Source of the DNA: Streptomyces sp. NK15101
Lineage (GTDB): Bacteria > Actinomycetota > Actinomycetes > Streptomycetales > Streptomycetaceae
DNA length: 64,000 nucleotides
Direction of reading: 5' to 3'
NCBI RefSeq assembly: GCF_020400725.1
Contig: NZ_JAINVG010000035.1
Location: forward strand, 1-64,000
Shown: piece by piece, positions 41,425-49,065 of the stretch
Numbering within the stretch: position 1 is the stretch's first letter
Layout: each line of letters begins with the position of its first letter
The notes under the pieces: generated by a model
The model's input: the letters and a program-made list of their open reading frames with translations, nothing else
What the model was told of the DNA's origin: nothing
Databases searched by the model: none
Translations under genes and position numbers: made by a program

Positions 41425-42717
41425 ATGACCAACGAGCGCCACGAGGACCCGTATCTGATCATCTCCTCCGACTGTCACGCCGGGCTGCCCACCGAGGAGT
41501 ACCGGCCCTATCTCGACCCCCGCTTCCACCGGGACTTCGACGACTTCCTGGCGGGACGCGAGGCCCGCCGGGAGGCCATGACCCGGCTCGGGGTGCGCAA
41601 CGAGGCCTTCGCGGACAAGTGGTTCCACGACAACGAGGAAGGCCTGCGCGGCGGCTGGGACGCGGCGCGGCGCATCAAGGAGCTCGACGGCGACGGGGTC
41701 GCCGCCGAGGTCGTCTTCCCCGACGCGGACGCCGTCGACAGCCGGACCGCCGCGCCCTTCGGCGTCGGCCTCGGGCTCTCCGGCGACCAGGACCCGGAGC
41801 TCGGCATGGCGGGTGCGAAGGCGCACAACCGCTGGCTCGCCGAGTTCGTCTCCGCGAACCCGGCGCGGCACTGCGGGGTCGCCCTCCTCCCCGTCACCGC
41901 CGACGTCCGCGAGGTCGTCGCCGAGATCCACCGGGCCAAGGAGTCCGGGCTCGGGGCGCTCATGATCCCCTCCATGTGGGTGGACAAGGCCCCGTACCAC
42001 GACCGGCGTTACGACCCCGTGTGGGCGGCGGCCGCCGAGACCGGCATGCCGGTCGTCACCCACTCCGGGGCGGCCCCGCGCGAGGAGTACGGCGACCACC
42101 TCGGGATCTACGTCTCCGAGGTCACCTGGTGGCCCGCCAGGCCGCTGTGGTTCCTGCTCTGGTCGGGCGCCTTCGAGCGCCACCCGGGCCTGCGGTTCGG
42201 GGTCGCCGAGTCCGGCTGCTGGTGGCTGCCGAATCTGCTCTGGTTCATGGACCGGCTCTACCTGGGGGCGCACGGCGGCAAGAAGCTGTCCCCGTTCGCG
42301 GAGCTGAAGCGACCGCCCAGCGAGTACCTGGACCGGCAGGTCTTCGTCTGCGCGACCAACACCAAGCGGCGCGAGCTCGCGCAGCGGTACGAGATCGGCG
42401 TCGACAACATCCTGTGGGGCTCGGACTTCCCGCACCCGGAGGGCACGTGGCCGGACACGCGCGCGTGGCTGCGGAGGACGTTCCACGACATCCCGGTCGA
42501 GGAGACGCGGCGGATGCTCGGTCTCGCCGCCGCGGAGGTCTTCGGATTCGACGTCCGAACACTGGATCCGATAGCCCGTCGGATCGGCCCCACCCCCGCC
42601 GACCTCGGCCAGCCCGCCGACCAGGCCGTCGTCGAAGCCTCCTGGGCCCGCTCGCGCGAGGTCGGCCGGCACTGGCTCACCGACCACGAGTTCCCGGTCC
42701 TGGGGGTGACGCCGTGA
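41425..42717 (+). CDS. Amidohydrolase-2 (ACMSD-type) metal-dependent hydrolase, first of a tandem pair
   Basis: 430 residues, PF04909-like TIM barrel. The N-terminal metal motif is SSDCHAG (D-x-H in place of HxH), with VVTHSGAAP (His), and the conserved catalytic aspartate in ILWGSDFPHPEGTWP. ACMSD-type enzymes decarboxylate or hydrolyse aromatic and keto acids. It is a paralogue of the next gene. It follows the SDR by 20 bases and overlaps the second amidohydrolase by four bases. Confidence 0.9.
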   Translation: MTNERHEDPYLIISSDCHAGLPTEEYRPYLDPRFHRDFDDFLAGREARREAMTRLGVRNEAFADKWFHDNEEGLRGGWDAARRIKELDGDGVAAEVVFPDADAVDSRTAAPFGVGLGLSGDQDPELGMAGAKAHNRWLAEFVSANPARHCGVALLPVTADVREVVAEIHRAKESGLGALMIPSMWVDKAPYHDRRYDPVWAAAAETGMPVVTHSGAAPREEYGDHLGIYVSEVTWWPARPLWFLLWSGAFERHPGLRFGVAESGCWWLPNLLWFMDRLYLGAHGGKKLSPFAELKRPPSEYLDRQVFVCATNTKRRELAQRYEIGVDNILWGSDFPHPEGTWPDTRAWLRRTFHDIPVEETRRMLGLAAAEVFGFDVRTLDPIARRIGPTPADLGQPADQAVVEASWARSREVGRHWLTDHEFPVLGVTP

Positions 42718-43940
42718 CCGACCGCTACACCGTCGTCTCCGCCGACTGCCACGCCGGCGCCGACCTCCTCGACTACAGGCCGTACCTGGAGAAGAAGCAC
42801 CACGACGACTTCGACGCCTGGGCGGCGACCTACGTCAACCCGTACGAGGACCTCCTCGCCGACACCGCCGACCGCAACTGGAACTCGCAGCGCAGGCTGC
42901 GCGAACTGGAGGCGGACGGCATCGTCGCCGAGGTCGTCTTCCCGAACACCATCCCGCCGTTCTTCCCCAAGGCCTCCCTGATGGCCCAGCCGCCCACCCG
43001 CGCCGAGTACGAGCAGCGCTGGGCCGGGCTCCAGGCGCACAACCGCTGGCTGGCCGACTTCTGCGCGGACGCCCCGGGGCGCAGGGCGGGCGTGGCGCAG
43101 ATCCTCCTCAACGACGTGGACGCGGCGGTCGCGGAGATCCGCCGCACCCGCGAGGCCGGGCTGACCGGGGGCGTCCTGCTGCCGGGGGTCCCGCCGGGTT
43201 CGCCCGTCCCCGAGCTGTACTCGGCGGCGTACGACCCGATCTGGGCGGTCTGCGCCGAGCTCGACGTCCCGGTCAACCACCACGGCGGCTCCGCCTCGCC
43301 GCCGCTGGGCGACGAACCGGCCGCCCGCGCGGTGTTCATGGTGGAGACCACCTGGTTCTCCCACCGAGCCCTGTGGCACCTGATCTTCGGCGGCGCGTTC
43401 CGGCGCCATCCGGGGCTCAAGCTGGTCCTGACCGAGCAGGGCTCGGGCTGGATTCCGGGCGTGCTCGACATGCTGGACTACTACCACCGGCGGCTGGTGT
43501 CGGCCGCGACGAAGGCCGCCACCGCGGAGTCCAAGTTCGGCGCCGGCCTCGCGGAGTCCATGGGCAAGGGCCCCGGTGAGGTCTGGCGGGAGAACTGCTT
43601 CGTCGGCGCGAGCTTCATGCGCCCCCACGAGGTGCCGCTGCGCGACCGGATCGGCCTCGACAAGATCATGTGGGGCAGCGACTACCCGCACGACGAGGGC
43701 ACCACCCCGTACTCCCGGGAAGGCCTCCGCATCGCCTACGCGGGACTGCCCCGGGAGGAGGTCGCCGCCATGGTCGGCGGGAACGCGGCCCGCGTCTACG
43801 GCTTCGACCTCGCCCTCCTCGACCGCCTCGCCGCCGTCCACGGCCCGGCCGTCGAGGAGATCGCCCGGCCCCTGGAGGAGGTCCCCGCGGGCGCCACCAG
43901 TCCGGCCTTCGCCCCGGGCGGGTCGGTCCGCGTGTGGTGA
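42714..43940 (+). CDS. Amidohydrolase-2 family hydrolase, second of the pair
   Basis: 408 residues. Metal ligands are SADCHAG near the N-terminus, VNHHGGSA near 180 and IMWGSDYPHDEG near 320, the same arrangement as the preceding paralogue. The two may form a heteromer or act on successive intermediates. GTG 42714 overlaps the previous stop (GTGA). It closes the cassette begun by the decarboxylase-like gene. Confidence 0.9.
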   Translation: MTDRYTVVSADCHAGADLLDYRPYLEKKHHDDFDAWAATYVNPYEDLLADTADRNWNSQRRLRELEADGIVAEVVFPNTIPPFFPKASLMAQPPTRAEYEQRWAGLQAHNRWLADFCADAPGRRAGVAQILLNDVDAAVAEIRRTREAGLTGGVLLPGVPPGSPVPELYSAAYDPIWAVCAELDVPVNHHGGSASPPLGDEPAARAVFMVETTWFSHRALWHLIFGGAFRRHPGLKLVLTEQGSGWIPGVLDMLDYYHRRLVSAATKAATAESKFGAGLAESMGKGPGEVWRENCFVGASFMRPHEVPLRDRIGLDKIMWGSDYPHDEGTTPYSREGLRIAYAGLPREEVAAMVGGNAARVYGFDLALLDRLAAVHGPAVEEIARPLEEVPAGATSPAFAPGGSVRVW

Positions 43941-43964
43941 GGCGGCGGATGCGACCCTCCTGGA

Positions 43965-44681
43965 GTGACTGAAGCTCCCGTACACGAGGACGAGGCCCAC
44001 GGCGGCGGCCTCGGCTCCCGTCTCAACTGGCTCCGGGCGGCCGTGCTCGGAGCCAACGACGGCGTCGTCTCCACCGCCGGACTCGTCGTCGGCGTCGCAG
44101 GCGCCACCGAGTCCCGGGCGGCCCTGCTCACGGCGGGCCTCTCGGGGCTGCTCGCCGGCTCGATGTCGATGGCGGCGGGGGAGTACGTCTCGGTCTCCAG
44201 CCAGCGCGACTCGGAGAAGGCCGCGCTCGCCCAGGAGAAGCGCGAACTGCGCGAACAGCCGGAGGTCGAACTCGCCGAACTGACCGGTCTCCTCGCCGCC
44301 CGCGGCCTCTCCCCGCAGGTGGCCCGCGAGGCCGCCGAGCAACTCACCGAGCGCGACGCCCTGCGCGCCCACGCGCGCGTGGAGCTCGGCATCGACCCCG
44401 ACGACCTCACCGACCCCTGGCACGCGGCCGGCGCCAGCTTCCTCGCCTTCACCGTCGGCGCCCTGCTCCCGCTCCTCGCGATCGTCCTCCCGCCGGCCTC
44501 CGCCCGCCTCTGGATCACGGTCCTCTCCGTCCTCGCCGCCCTCGCCCTCACCGGCTGGTGGAGCGCCCGCCTCGGAGGCGCCCCCACGGGCCCCGCGATC
44601 CTGCGCAACGCGGGGGGCGGCGCCCTCGCGATGGCGGTCACCTACGGCGCCGGGTCCCTGCTGGGAGCGGCAGGCGTCTGA
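43965..44681 (+). CDS. VIT1/CCC1-family transporter
   Basis: 238 residues with about five transmembrane helices. The family signature LGANDGVVSTAGLVVGVAGA is near residue 25, followed by LAGSMSMAAGEYVSVSSQRD. The cytoplasmic Glu-rich stretch (ALAQEKRELREQPEVELAEL) is the metal-sensing region of these Fe2+/Mn2+ exporters. GTG start. It begins 24 bases after the amidohydrolase operon, and a 17-bp tandem repeat begins at its stop codon. Confidence 0.92.
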   Translation: MTEAPVHEDEAHGGGLGSRLNWLRAAVLGANDGVVSTAGLVVGVAGATESRAALLTAGLSGLLAGSMSMAAGEYVSVSSQRDSEKAALAQEKRELREQPEVELAELTGLLAARGLSPQVAREAAEQLTERDALRAHARVELGIDPDDLTDPWHAAGASFLAFTVGALLPLLAIVLPPASARLWITVLSVLAALALTGWWSARLGGAPTGPAILRNAGGGALAMAVTYGAGSLLGAAGV

Positions 44682-44745
44682 GGCGCTGGTCGGTCCGAGG
44701 CGCTGGTCGGTCCGAGGCGCTCGACGGTCCGAGGTGCTTGTCGGA
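44680..44745. repeat. 17-bp tandem repeat and CTTGTCGG sites upstream of the sterol desaturase
   Basis: GAGGCGCTGGTCGGTCC occurs at 44680-44696 and 44697-44713, with a variant at 44714-44730 and a partial copy to 44745. CTTGTCGG occurs at 44737-44744 and again at 44781-44788, with the inverted GACAAG at 44763-44768. The first unit overlaps the transporter stop codon. The CTTGTCGG set could be a regulator site. Confidence 0.7.
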
Positions 44746-44833
44746 AGGCGCCAAAGCTTGCTGACAAGTCGTCTCGCATACTTGTCGGTAACGACGTCTA
44801 GCCGCCTCCGGCCACCGCCTCTACCGTCGACGC

Positions 44834-45721
44834 ATGCCGAACCTGCCCGACGTCGTGCTCTGGTCCATACCGGCCTTCGTCCTGCTCACCGTCCTGGAGA
44901 TGGCCGGCCACCGGATCCACCCCGACGAGGACGCCGCCGGGTACGAGGCCAAGGACACCGCCACCAGCATCGGCATGGGCCTGGGGAGCCTCGCCTTCGA
45001 CGCGCTGTGGAAGATCCCCGTCGTCGCGGTCTACACCGCCGTGTACGAGCTGACCCCGCTCCGCGTCCCCGTCCTCTGGTGGACGATCCCGCTCATGCTG
45101 CTCGCGCAGGACTTCCTCTACTACTGGCAGCACCGCGGACACCACGTCATCCGCATCCTCTGGGCCTGCCACGTCGTCCACCACAGCAGCCGGAAGTTCA
45201 ACCTCTCCACCGCCCTGCGCCAGCCCTGGACCGGTGTCACCGGCTGGCCGTTCTACCTGCCGATGATCGCCCTCGGCGTCCACCCGGCGGCCGTCGCCTT
45301 CTGCTACTCGGTCAACCTCGTCTACCAGTTCTGGATCCACACCGAGCGCGTCGACAAGCTGCCCCGCCCCTTCGAGTACGTCCTCAACACCCCCTCGCAC
45401 CACCGCGTCCACCACGCCTCCCAGGGCGGCTACCTGGACCGGAACTTCGGCGGCGTCCTCATCGTCTGGGACCGGGTGTTCGGCTCCTGGACCGGCGAGA
45501 CCGAGCGGCCCGTCTACGGCCTCACCAAGAACATCGAGACCTACAACCCGCTGCGCGTCGCCACCCACGAGTACGCCGCCATCGCCCGCGACCTGCGCGC
45601 CGCGCACGGCTGGCGCGAGCGCGCCGGACTGGTCTTCCGGGGCCCGGGCCGGCAGCCGGCCCCGGGCGCCGGGACGGGCCCCGCCGCCGCGGCGGCCCCC
45701 GCGCCCGAGGCCGCCGCGTGA
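44834..45721 (+). CDS. Sterol desaturase / fatty acid hydroxylase family membrane protein
   Basis: 295 residues, polytopic (about four helices). Three histidine clusters of the di-iron site are present: YYWQHRGHHVIRILWACHVV with HHSS, LPMIALGVH, and NTPSHHRVHHASQ. The enzyme probably hydroxylates or desaturates a lipid or isoprenoid. The Ala-rich tail (about 30 residues) is low complexity. Its stop overlaps the lysoplasmalogenase start, suggesting shared lipid function. Confidence 0.9.
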   Translation: MPNLPDVVLWSIPAFVLLTVLEMAGHRIHPDEDAAGYEAKDTATSIGMGLGSLAFDALWKIPVVAVYTAVYELTPLRVPVLWWTIPLMLLAQDFLYYWQHRGHHVIRILWACHVVHHSSRKFNLSTALRQPWTGVTGWPFYLPMIALGVHPAAVAFCYSVNLVYQFWIHTERVDKLPRPFEYVLNTPSHHRVHHASQGGYLDRNFGGVLIVWDRVFGSWTGETERPVYGLTKNIETYNPLRVATHEYAAIARDLRAAHGWRERAGLVFRGPGRQPAPGAGTGPAAAAAPAPEAAA

Positions 45722-46383
45722 GCGCCGTCCCCGCGGCCGCCCGCACCGTCCCGGCCACCGCCTCCCGCGCGCTCCTGGCCGCCTTCGGGCTCGCGGCCGC
45801 CGTCGACCTGGGCTCCCTGCTCGCCGGCGCCGACCTCGGCCACCAGATCGCCAAACCGCTCCTGATGCCCCTGCTCGCCGCGTACGCCGTCGCCCACGGC
45901 GCCCCGCGACCGCTCACCGCCGCGCTCCTCCTCGGCTGGGGCGGCGACGTCCTGCTGCTCTCCGACGCCGACTGGGCCTTCCTCGCCGGCATGGGCTCCT
46001 TCGCCGCCGGACACGTCTGCTACCTGGTCCTCTTCGGACGGAGGCGTACGTCCCCGGCGCTCGGCGCCCTGTACGCGGCCGCGCTCGCCGGCACCGTCGT
46101 GCTCCTCTGGCCCGGCCTCCCCGCCGACCTGAGGATCCCCGTCGCCGGCTACTCGCTGCTGCTCACCGCGATGGCCCACCGCGCCGGCGCCCTCGGGCTC
46201 CCGGCCGGTCTCGGCGGCGCCCTGTTCCTGCTGTCCGACACCCTCATCGCCACCGGCGTCGCCGAGTGGCCCCAGCTGCCGGTGCCCGACTTCTGGGTCA
46301 TGCTGACCTATGTCGCGGCGCAGTACCTGCTGACGGCGGGAGCGCTCCGCGCGATGTACGGTGAACGTCGTACAACCGTCTGA
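45718..46383 (+). CDS. Lysoplasmalogenase (YhhN/TMEM86 family)
   Basis: 221 residues with about eight transmembrane helices. The family motif IAKPLLMPLLAAYAVAHG and the acidic active-site segment GWGGDVLLLSDADWAFLAGM are clear. The enzyme hydrolyses the vinyl-ether bond of lysoplasmalogens. The GTG overlaps the sterol desaturase stop (GTGA), so the pair is co-translated. It is followed 18 bases later by the alcohol dehydrogenase gene. Confidence 0.9.
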   Translation: MSAVPAAARTVPATASRALLAAFGLAAAVDLGSLLAGADLGHQIAKPLLMPLLAAYAVAHGAPRPLTAALLLGWGGDVLLLSDADWAFLAGMGSFAAGHVCYLVLFGRRRTSPALGALYAAALAGTVVLLWPGLPADLRIPVAGYSLLLTAMAHRAGALGLPAGLGGALFLLSDTLIATGVAEWPQLPVPDFWVMLTYVAAQYLLTAGALRAMYGERRTTV

Positions 46384-46401
46384 CAGCAAGGACCGCCCCG
46401 C

Positions 46402-47445
46402 ATGCGCGCCACCACCATCCACGCCCCCTTCGACATGCGCGTGGAGGACGTGCCCGACCCGGTGATCCAGGAGCCCACGGACGTCGTCCTGCGGGTCCTG
46501 CGCGCGTGCATCTGCGGCAGCGACCTGTGGGCCTACCGCGGCGAGTCCGCCCGGCAGCCCGGCCAGCGCATCGGCCACGAGTTCCTCGGCATCGTCGAGG
46601 CGGCCGGCTCCGAGGTCACCGGCTTCACCGCCGGCGACCTCGTCGTCGCCCCCTTCGTCTGGTCCGACGGCACCTGCGAGTACTGCGCCGAGGGTCTCCA
46701 GACCTCCTGCCCGCGCGGCGGCTTCTGGGGATCGGTCGGCTCCGACGGCGGCCAGGGCGAGGCCGTCCGCGTCCCCTTCGCCGACGGCACCCTCGTCAAG
46801 CTGCCCGCCGACGCCGCCTCCGACGACCGGCTCCTGACCGCGCTGCTCGCGCTCTCCGACGTCCTGGGCACCGGTCACCACGCGGCTCTCGGCGCGGGCG
46901 TCACGAAGGGCTCCACGGTCGCCGTCGTCGGCGACGGGGCCGTCGGCCTCTGCGGCGTCCTCGCCGCCAAGCGGCTCGGCGCCGAGCGGATCATCGCGCT
47001 CGGCCGGCACACCGCCCGCACCGACATCGCCCGCGCCTTCGGCGCCACCGACGTCGTCGCCGAGCGCGGCGAGGCCGCCGAGGCGGCCGTCCGCGAGCTC
47101 ACCGGCGGCCAGGGCGCCCACGGCGTCATCGAGGCCGTGGGCACCGAGCAGTCCATGCGCACGGCCGTCGCGATCGCCCGCGACGGCGGCTCCATCGGCT
47201 ACGTCGGCGTCCCGCACGGCAGCGGCACCGGCCTCGACCTGTCCGTCATGTTCGACCGCAACATCGCGCTGCGCGGCGGCGTCGCCCCGGTCCGCGCGTA
47301 CATCCCGGAGCTCCTCCCGGACGTCCTGGACGGCACCGTCGACCCGTCCCCGGTCTTCGACCTGACGGTCGGCCTGGACGGCGTCCCGGCCGGCTACAAG
47401 GCCATGGACGAGCGCACGGCCCTGAAGGTCCTGGTCAAGCCGTAG
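46402..47445 (+). CDS. Zinc-dependent medium-chain alcohol dehydrogenase
   Basis: 347 residues. Catalytic zinc ligands are in ACICGSDLWAY and GQRIGHEFLGIVEAAG; a shortened structural-zinc lobe with three cysteines is at SDGTCEYCAEGLQTSCPRGG. The cofactor site is VAVVGDGAVGLCGVLAAKRLG. NADP or NAD use is unclear. A 9-bp hairpin terminator follows its stop. It is probably co-transcribed with the lysoplasmalogenase upstream. Confidence 0.93.
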   Translation: MRATTIHAPFDMRVEDVPDPVIQEPTDVVLRVLRACICGSDLWAYRGESARQPGQRIGHEFLGIVEAAGSEVTGFTAGDLVVAPFVWSDGTCEYCAEGLQTSCPRGGFWGSVGSDGGQGEAVRVPFADGTLVKLPADAASDDRLLTALLALSDVLGTGHHAALGAGVTKGSTVAVVGDGAVGLCGVLAAKRLGAERIIALGRHTARTDIARAFGATDVVAERGEAAEAAVRELTGGQGAHGVIEAVGTEQSMRTAVAIARDGGSIGYVGVPHGSGTGLDLSVMFDRNIALRGGVAPVRAYIPELLPDVLDGTVDPSPVFDLTVGLDGVPAGYKAMDERTALKVLVKP

Positions 47446-47474
47446 GGCGGGCAGGGCCGGGCCCGCTGCCCGCC
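47446..47474 (+). terminator. Hairpin terminator after the alcohol dehydrogenase
   Basis: GGCGGGCAG (47446-47454) pairs exactly with CTGCCCGCC (47466-47474), with complementary GGGCC/GGCCC inside the loop. It begins directly after the TAG stop. Confidence 0.75.
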
Positions 47475-47478
47475 GTGT

Positions 47479-47552
47479 GGGCGATCGTTCCGCGGGGCGA
47501 GGGGGCCCTGCTCGCACGAAGCCGAGAGCTCGGGGGAGGGCGGGCACACCCC
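47479..47552 (+). repeat. Dispersed palindromic repeat (copy 2)
   Basis: The same element as at 15077-15152, with GCGATCGTTCCGCGGGG at the left, a truncated G/C palindrome and CGAAGCCGAGAGCTCGGGGG then AGGGCGGGCAC at the right. Here it lies in non-coding DNA between the alcohol dehydrogenase terminator and the CoA-transferase. Confidence 0.8.
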
Positions 47553-47676
47553 CGTTGCCGGGCACCGGCCCGCCCCGCCCCGTACGGCCCGGCGCCGTCG
47601 GCCGGCTCCTCCCGCCGGGCCGACGGCGCGGAACCGGAACCGCGGGCGGGCCGACCGGGCCGCGGGCGGGAGCCCC

Positions 47677-48975
47677 TCAGCCCCCGATCCACTCCGCCGC
47701 GTCCGCCCCCGCGATCCCCGGCGCCCGGGTCCACCCCGAAGGCCCGCCCTCGTACGACACGGGCGACAGCGCGTGCCGCAGCCGCCCCAACGCCCCCTCC
47801 GACTCCGCGAGGTACCGCTCCGGCTCGTACCGGGGCAGCGTCCCGGTGAGCCAGTGCCCCGTCTGCGCGAGGGCCAGGCGGACGAGACGGCTCCCGCCCT
47901 CCGCCCGCTGCTCGGTCAGCGACCGCAGCACCGCCGCCGCGAGCAGATACCCCGTGCCGTGGTCCAGCGCCTGCGCCGGCAGCGCCCCCGGCTCCTCCGC
48001 CGACCCCTCCACGGTGGCGATCCCCGTCGCCACCTGCACCAGGGAGTCGAAGCCGCGCCGCCCGCCCCACGGCCCGTAGTCGCCCCAGGCGGAGAGGCGG
48101 GCGGTCACCAGGCCCGGACGCTCCAGGTCGAACCGGTCGAGAGCGCCCGGCCGGTAGCCGGTCACCAGGACGTCGGCCGCGTCGAGGAGGCCGTCGAAGG
48201 TGCGCCGGTCCGACGGCCGGTCCAGGTCGAGCGCGGCCGTCCGCTTGCCGACGCCCGCGTCCGCGTGCTGGTCCGGCAGTTCGGGGTTGCCCGGCGGGTC
48301 GATCCGCAGCACGTCCGCGCCGAGCAGCGCCAGCGTCCGGGTCGCGACGGGCCCGGCGATCACCCGGGTCAGGTCGAGGACCCGCAGCGGGCCGGAGCGC
48401 CGCCGGGGCGCGGCCCCGTCGAGCCGCTCCCGGGTCAGCAGCGGCCGCGCCGCCACCTCCCGGCCCTGCTCGCTCGCCGCCCACTCCGCGGGCGTGCGCA
48501 GGGCGACGGCCAGGCCCCCGGCCGCGTACACCGCCGTCTCGACCTCGACGGCCTTCCGCTCGCCGATCGCCGCCGCCACGGCCTCGACGGAGTCCGGCGC
48601 ATCCAGCGCCGCCAGCAACGCCGCCTTGTGGTGAGGGTAGTTGGCGTGGGTGCGGACCCAGCCGTCGGCCGCCCGCCAGAACCGTGACAGCGGCGCGAAG
48701 TTCACCGGCGCCCGTCCGTCGACCCGCAGGTGACGCTCGCTCACGAAGGCGGTGGCGACGGCCCCGTCGTCGACCCGCACCGCCCCCGGCAGCCCGGCGT
48801 GCTCCACCGCGGCGAGCGAGCAGGCCGCGACCGTCGCGCGCGCCAGGTCCATCACCGGCAGCCGCGCGGGCAGCAGCCCGGACACCCCGCCGTACTCCAC
48901 GCGGTCGACGAGGGCGGGATCGCCGCCCAGGGCCGACCACAACAACTCCGTACCCGTACGCACTGTGCTGTCCAT
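47677..48975 (-). CDS. CaiB/BaiF-type CoA-transferase
   Basis: 432 residues. The class III CoA-transferase core has LRVLDLTRVIAGPVATRTLA, then GADVLRIDPPGNPE and YRPGALDRFDL; the expected catalytic Asp lies within the GFDSLVQVATGIA region. A helical N-terminal domain (about 140 residues) precedes it. Such enzymes move CoA between acyl acids. ATG 48975; no clear Shine-Dalgarno precedes it. A perfect palindrome 10 bases upstream suggests a dedicated TetR- or GntR-type regulator located elsewhere. Confidence 0.88.
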   Translation of the reverse strand: MDSTVRTGTELLWSALGGDPALVDRVEYGGVSGLLPARLPVMDLARATVAACSLAAVEHAGLPGAVRVDDGAVATAFVSERHLRVDGRAPVNFAPLSRFWRAADGWVRTHANYPHHKAALLAALDAPDSVEAVAAAIGERKAVEVETAVYAAGGLAVALRTPAEWAASEQGREVAARPLLTRERLDGAAPRRRSGPLRVLDLTRVIAGPVATRTLALLGADVLRIDPPGNPELPDQHADAGVGKRTAALDLDRPSDRRTFDGLLDAADVLVTGYRPGALDRFDLERPGLVTARLSAWGDYGPWGGRRGFDSLVQVATGIATVEGSAEEPGALPAQALDHGTGYLLAAAVLRSLTEQRAEGGSRLVRLALAQTGHWLTGTLPRYEPERYLAESEGALGRLRHALSPVSYEGGPSGWTRAPGIAGADAAEWIGG

Positions 48976-48984
48976 GATCGCAGT

Positions 48985-49001
48985 GTGGCACTCAGTGCCA
49001 C
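48985..49001. promoter_or_regulatory. Palindromic operator upstream of the CoA-transferase
   Basis: GTGGCACTCAGTGCCAC: 7-bp arms GTGGCAC and GTGCCAC around TCA. Its position at the promoter of the minus-strand gene, and the absence of a neighbouring regulator, suggest a regulon member. Confidence 0.65.
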
Positions 49002-49014
49002 CCGCGGACGTGGA

Positions 49015-49050
49015 GAGGGCCCCGGTGTGGCGCACCACACCGGGGCCCTC
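49015..49050. terminator. Perfect 16-bp stem terminator after the subtilase
   Basis: GAGGGCCCCGGTGTGG (49015-49030) pairs exactly with CCACACCGGGGCCCTC (49035-49050) around a CGCA loop. It is 16 bases beyond the subtilase stop on the minus strand and just upstream of the CoA-transferase promoter. Confidence 0.85.
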
Positions 49051-49065
49051 GTGCACGGCTGCCGC

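Noticed and set aside
44680..44745. 17-mers as IS ends or an attachment site
   Set aside because: They are head-to-tail copies with no flanking integrase, tRNA or terminal inverted repeats.
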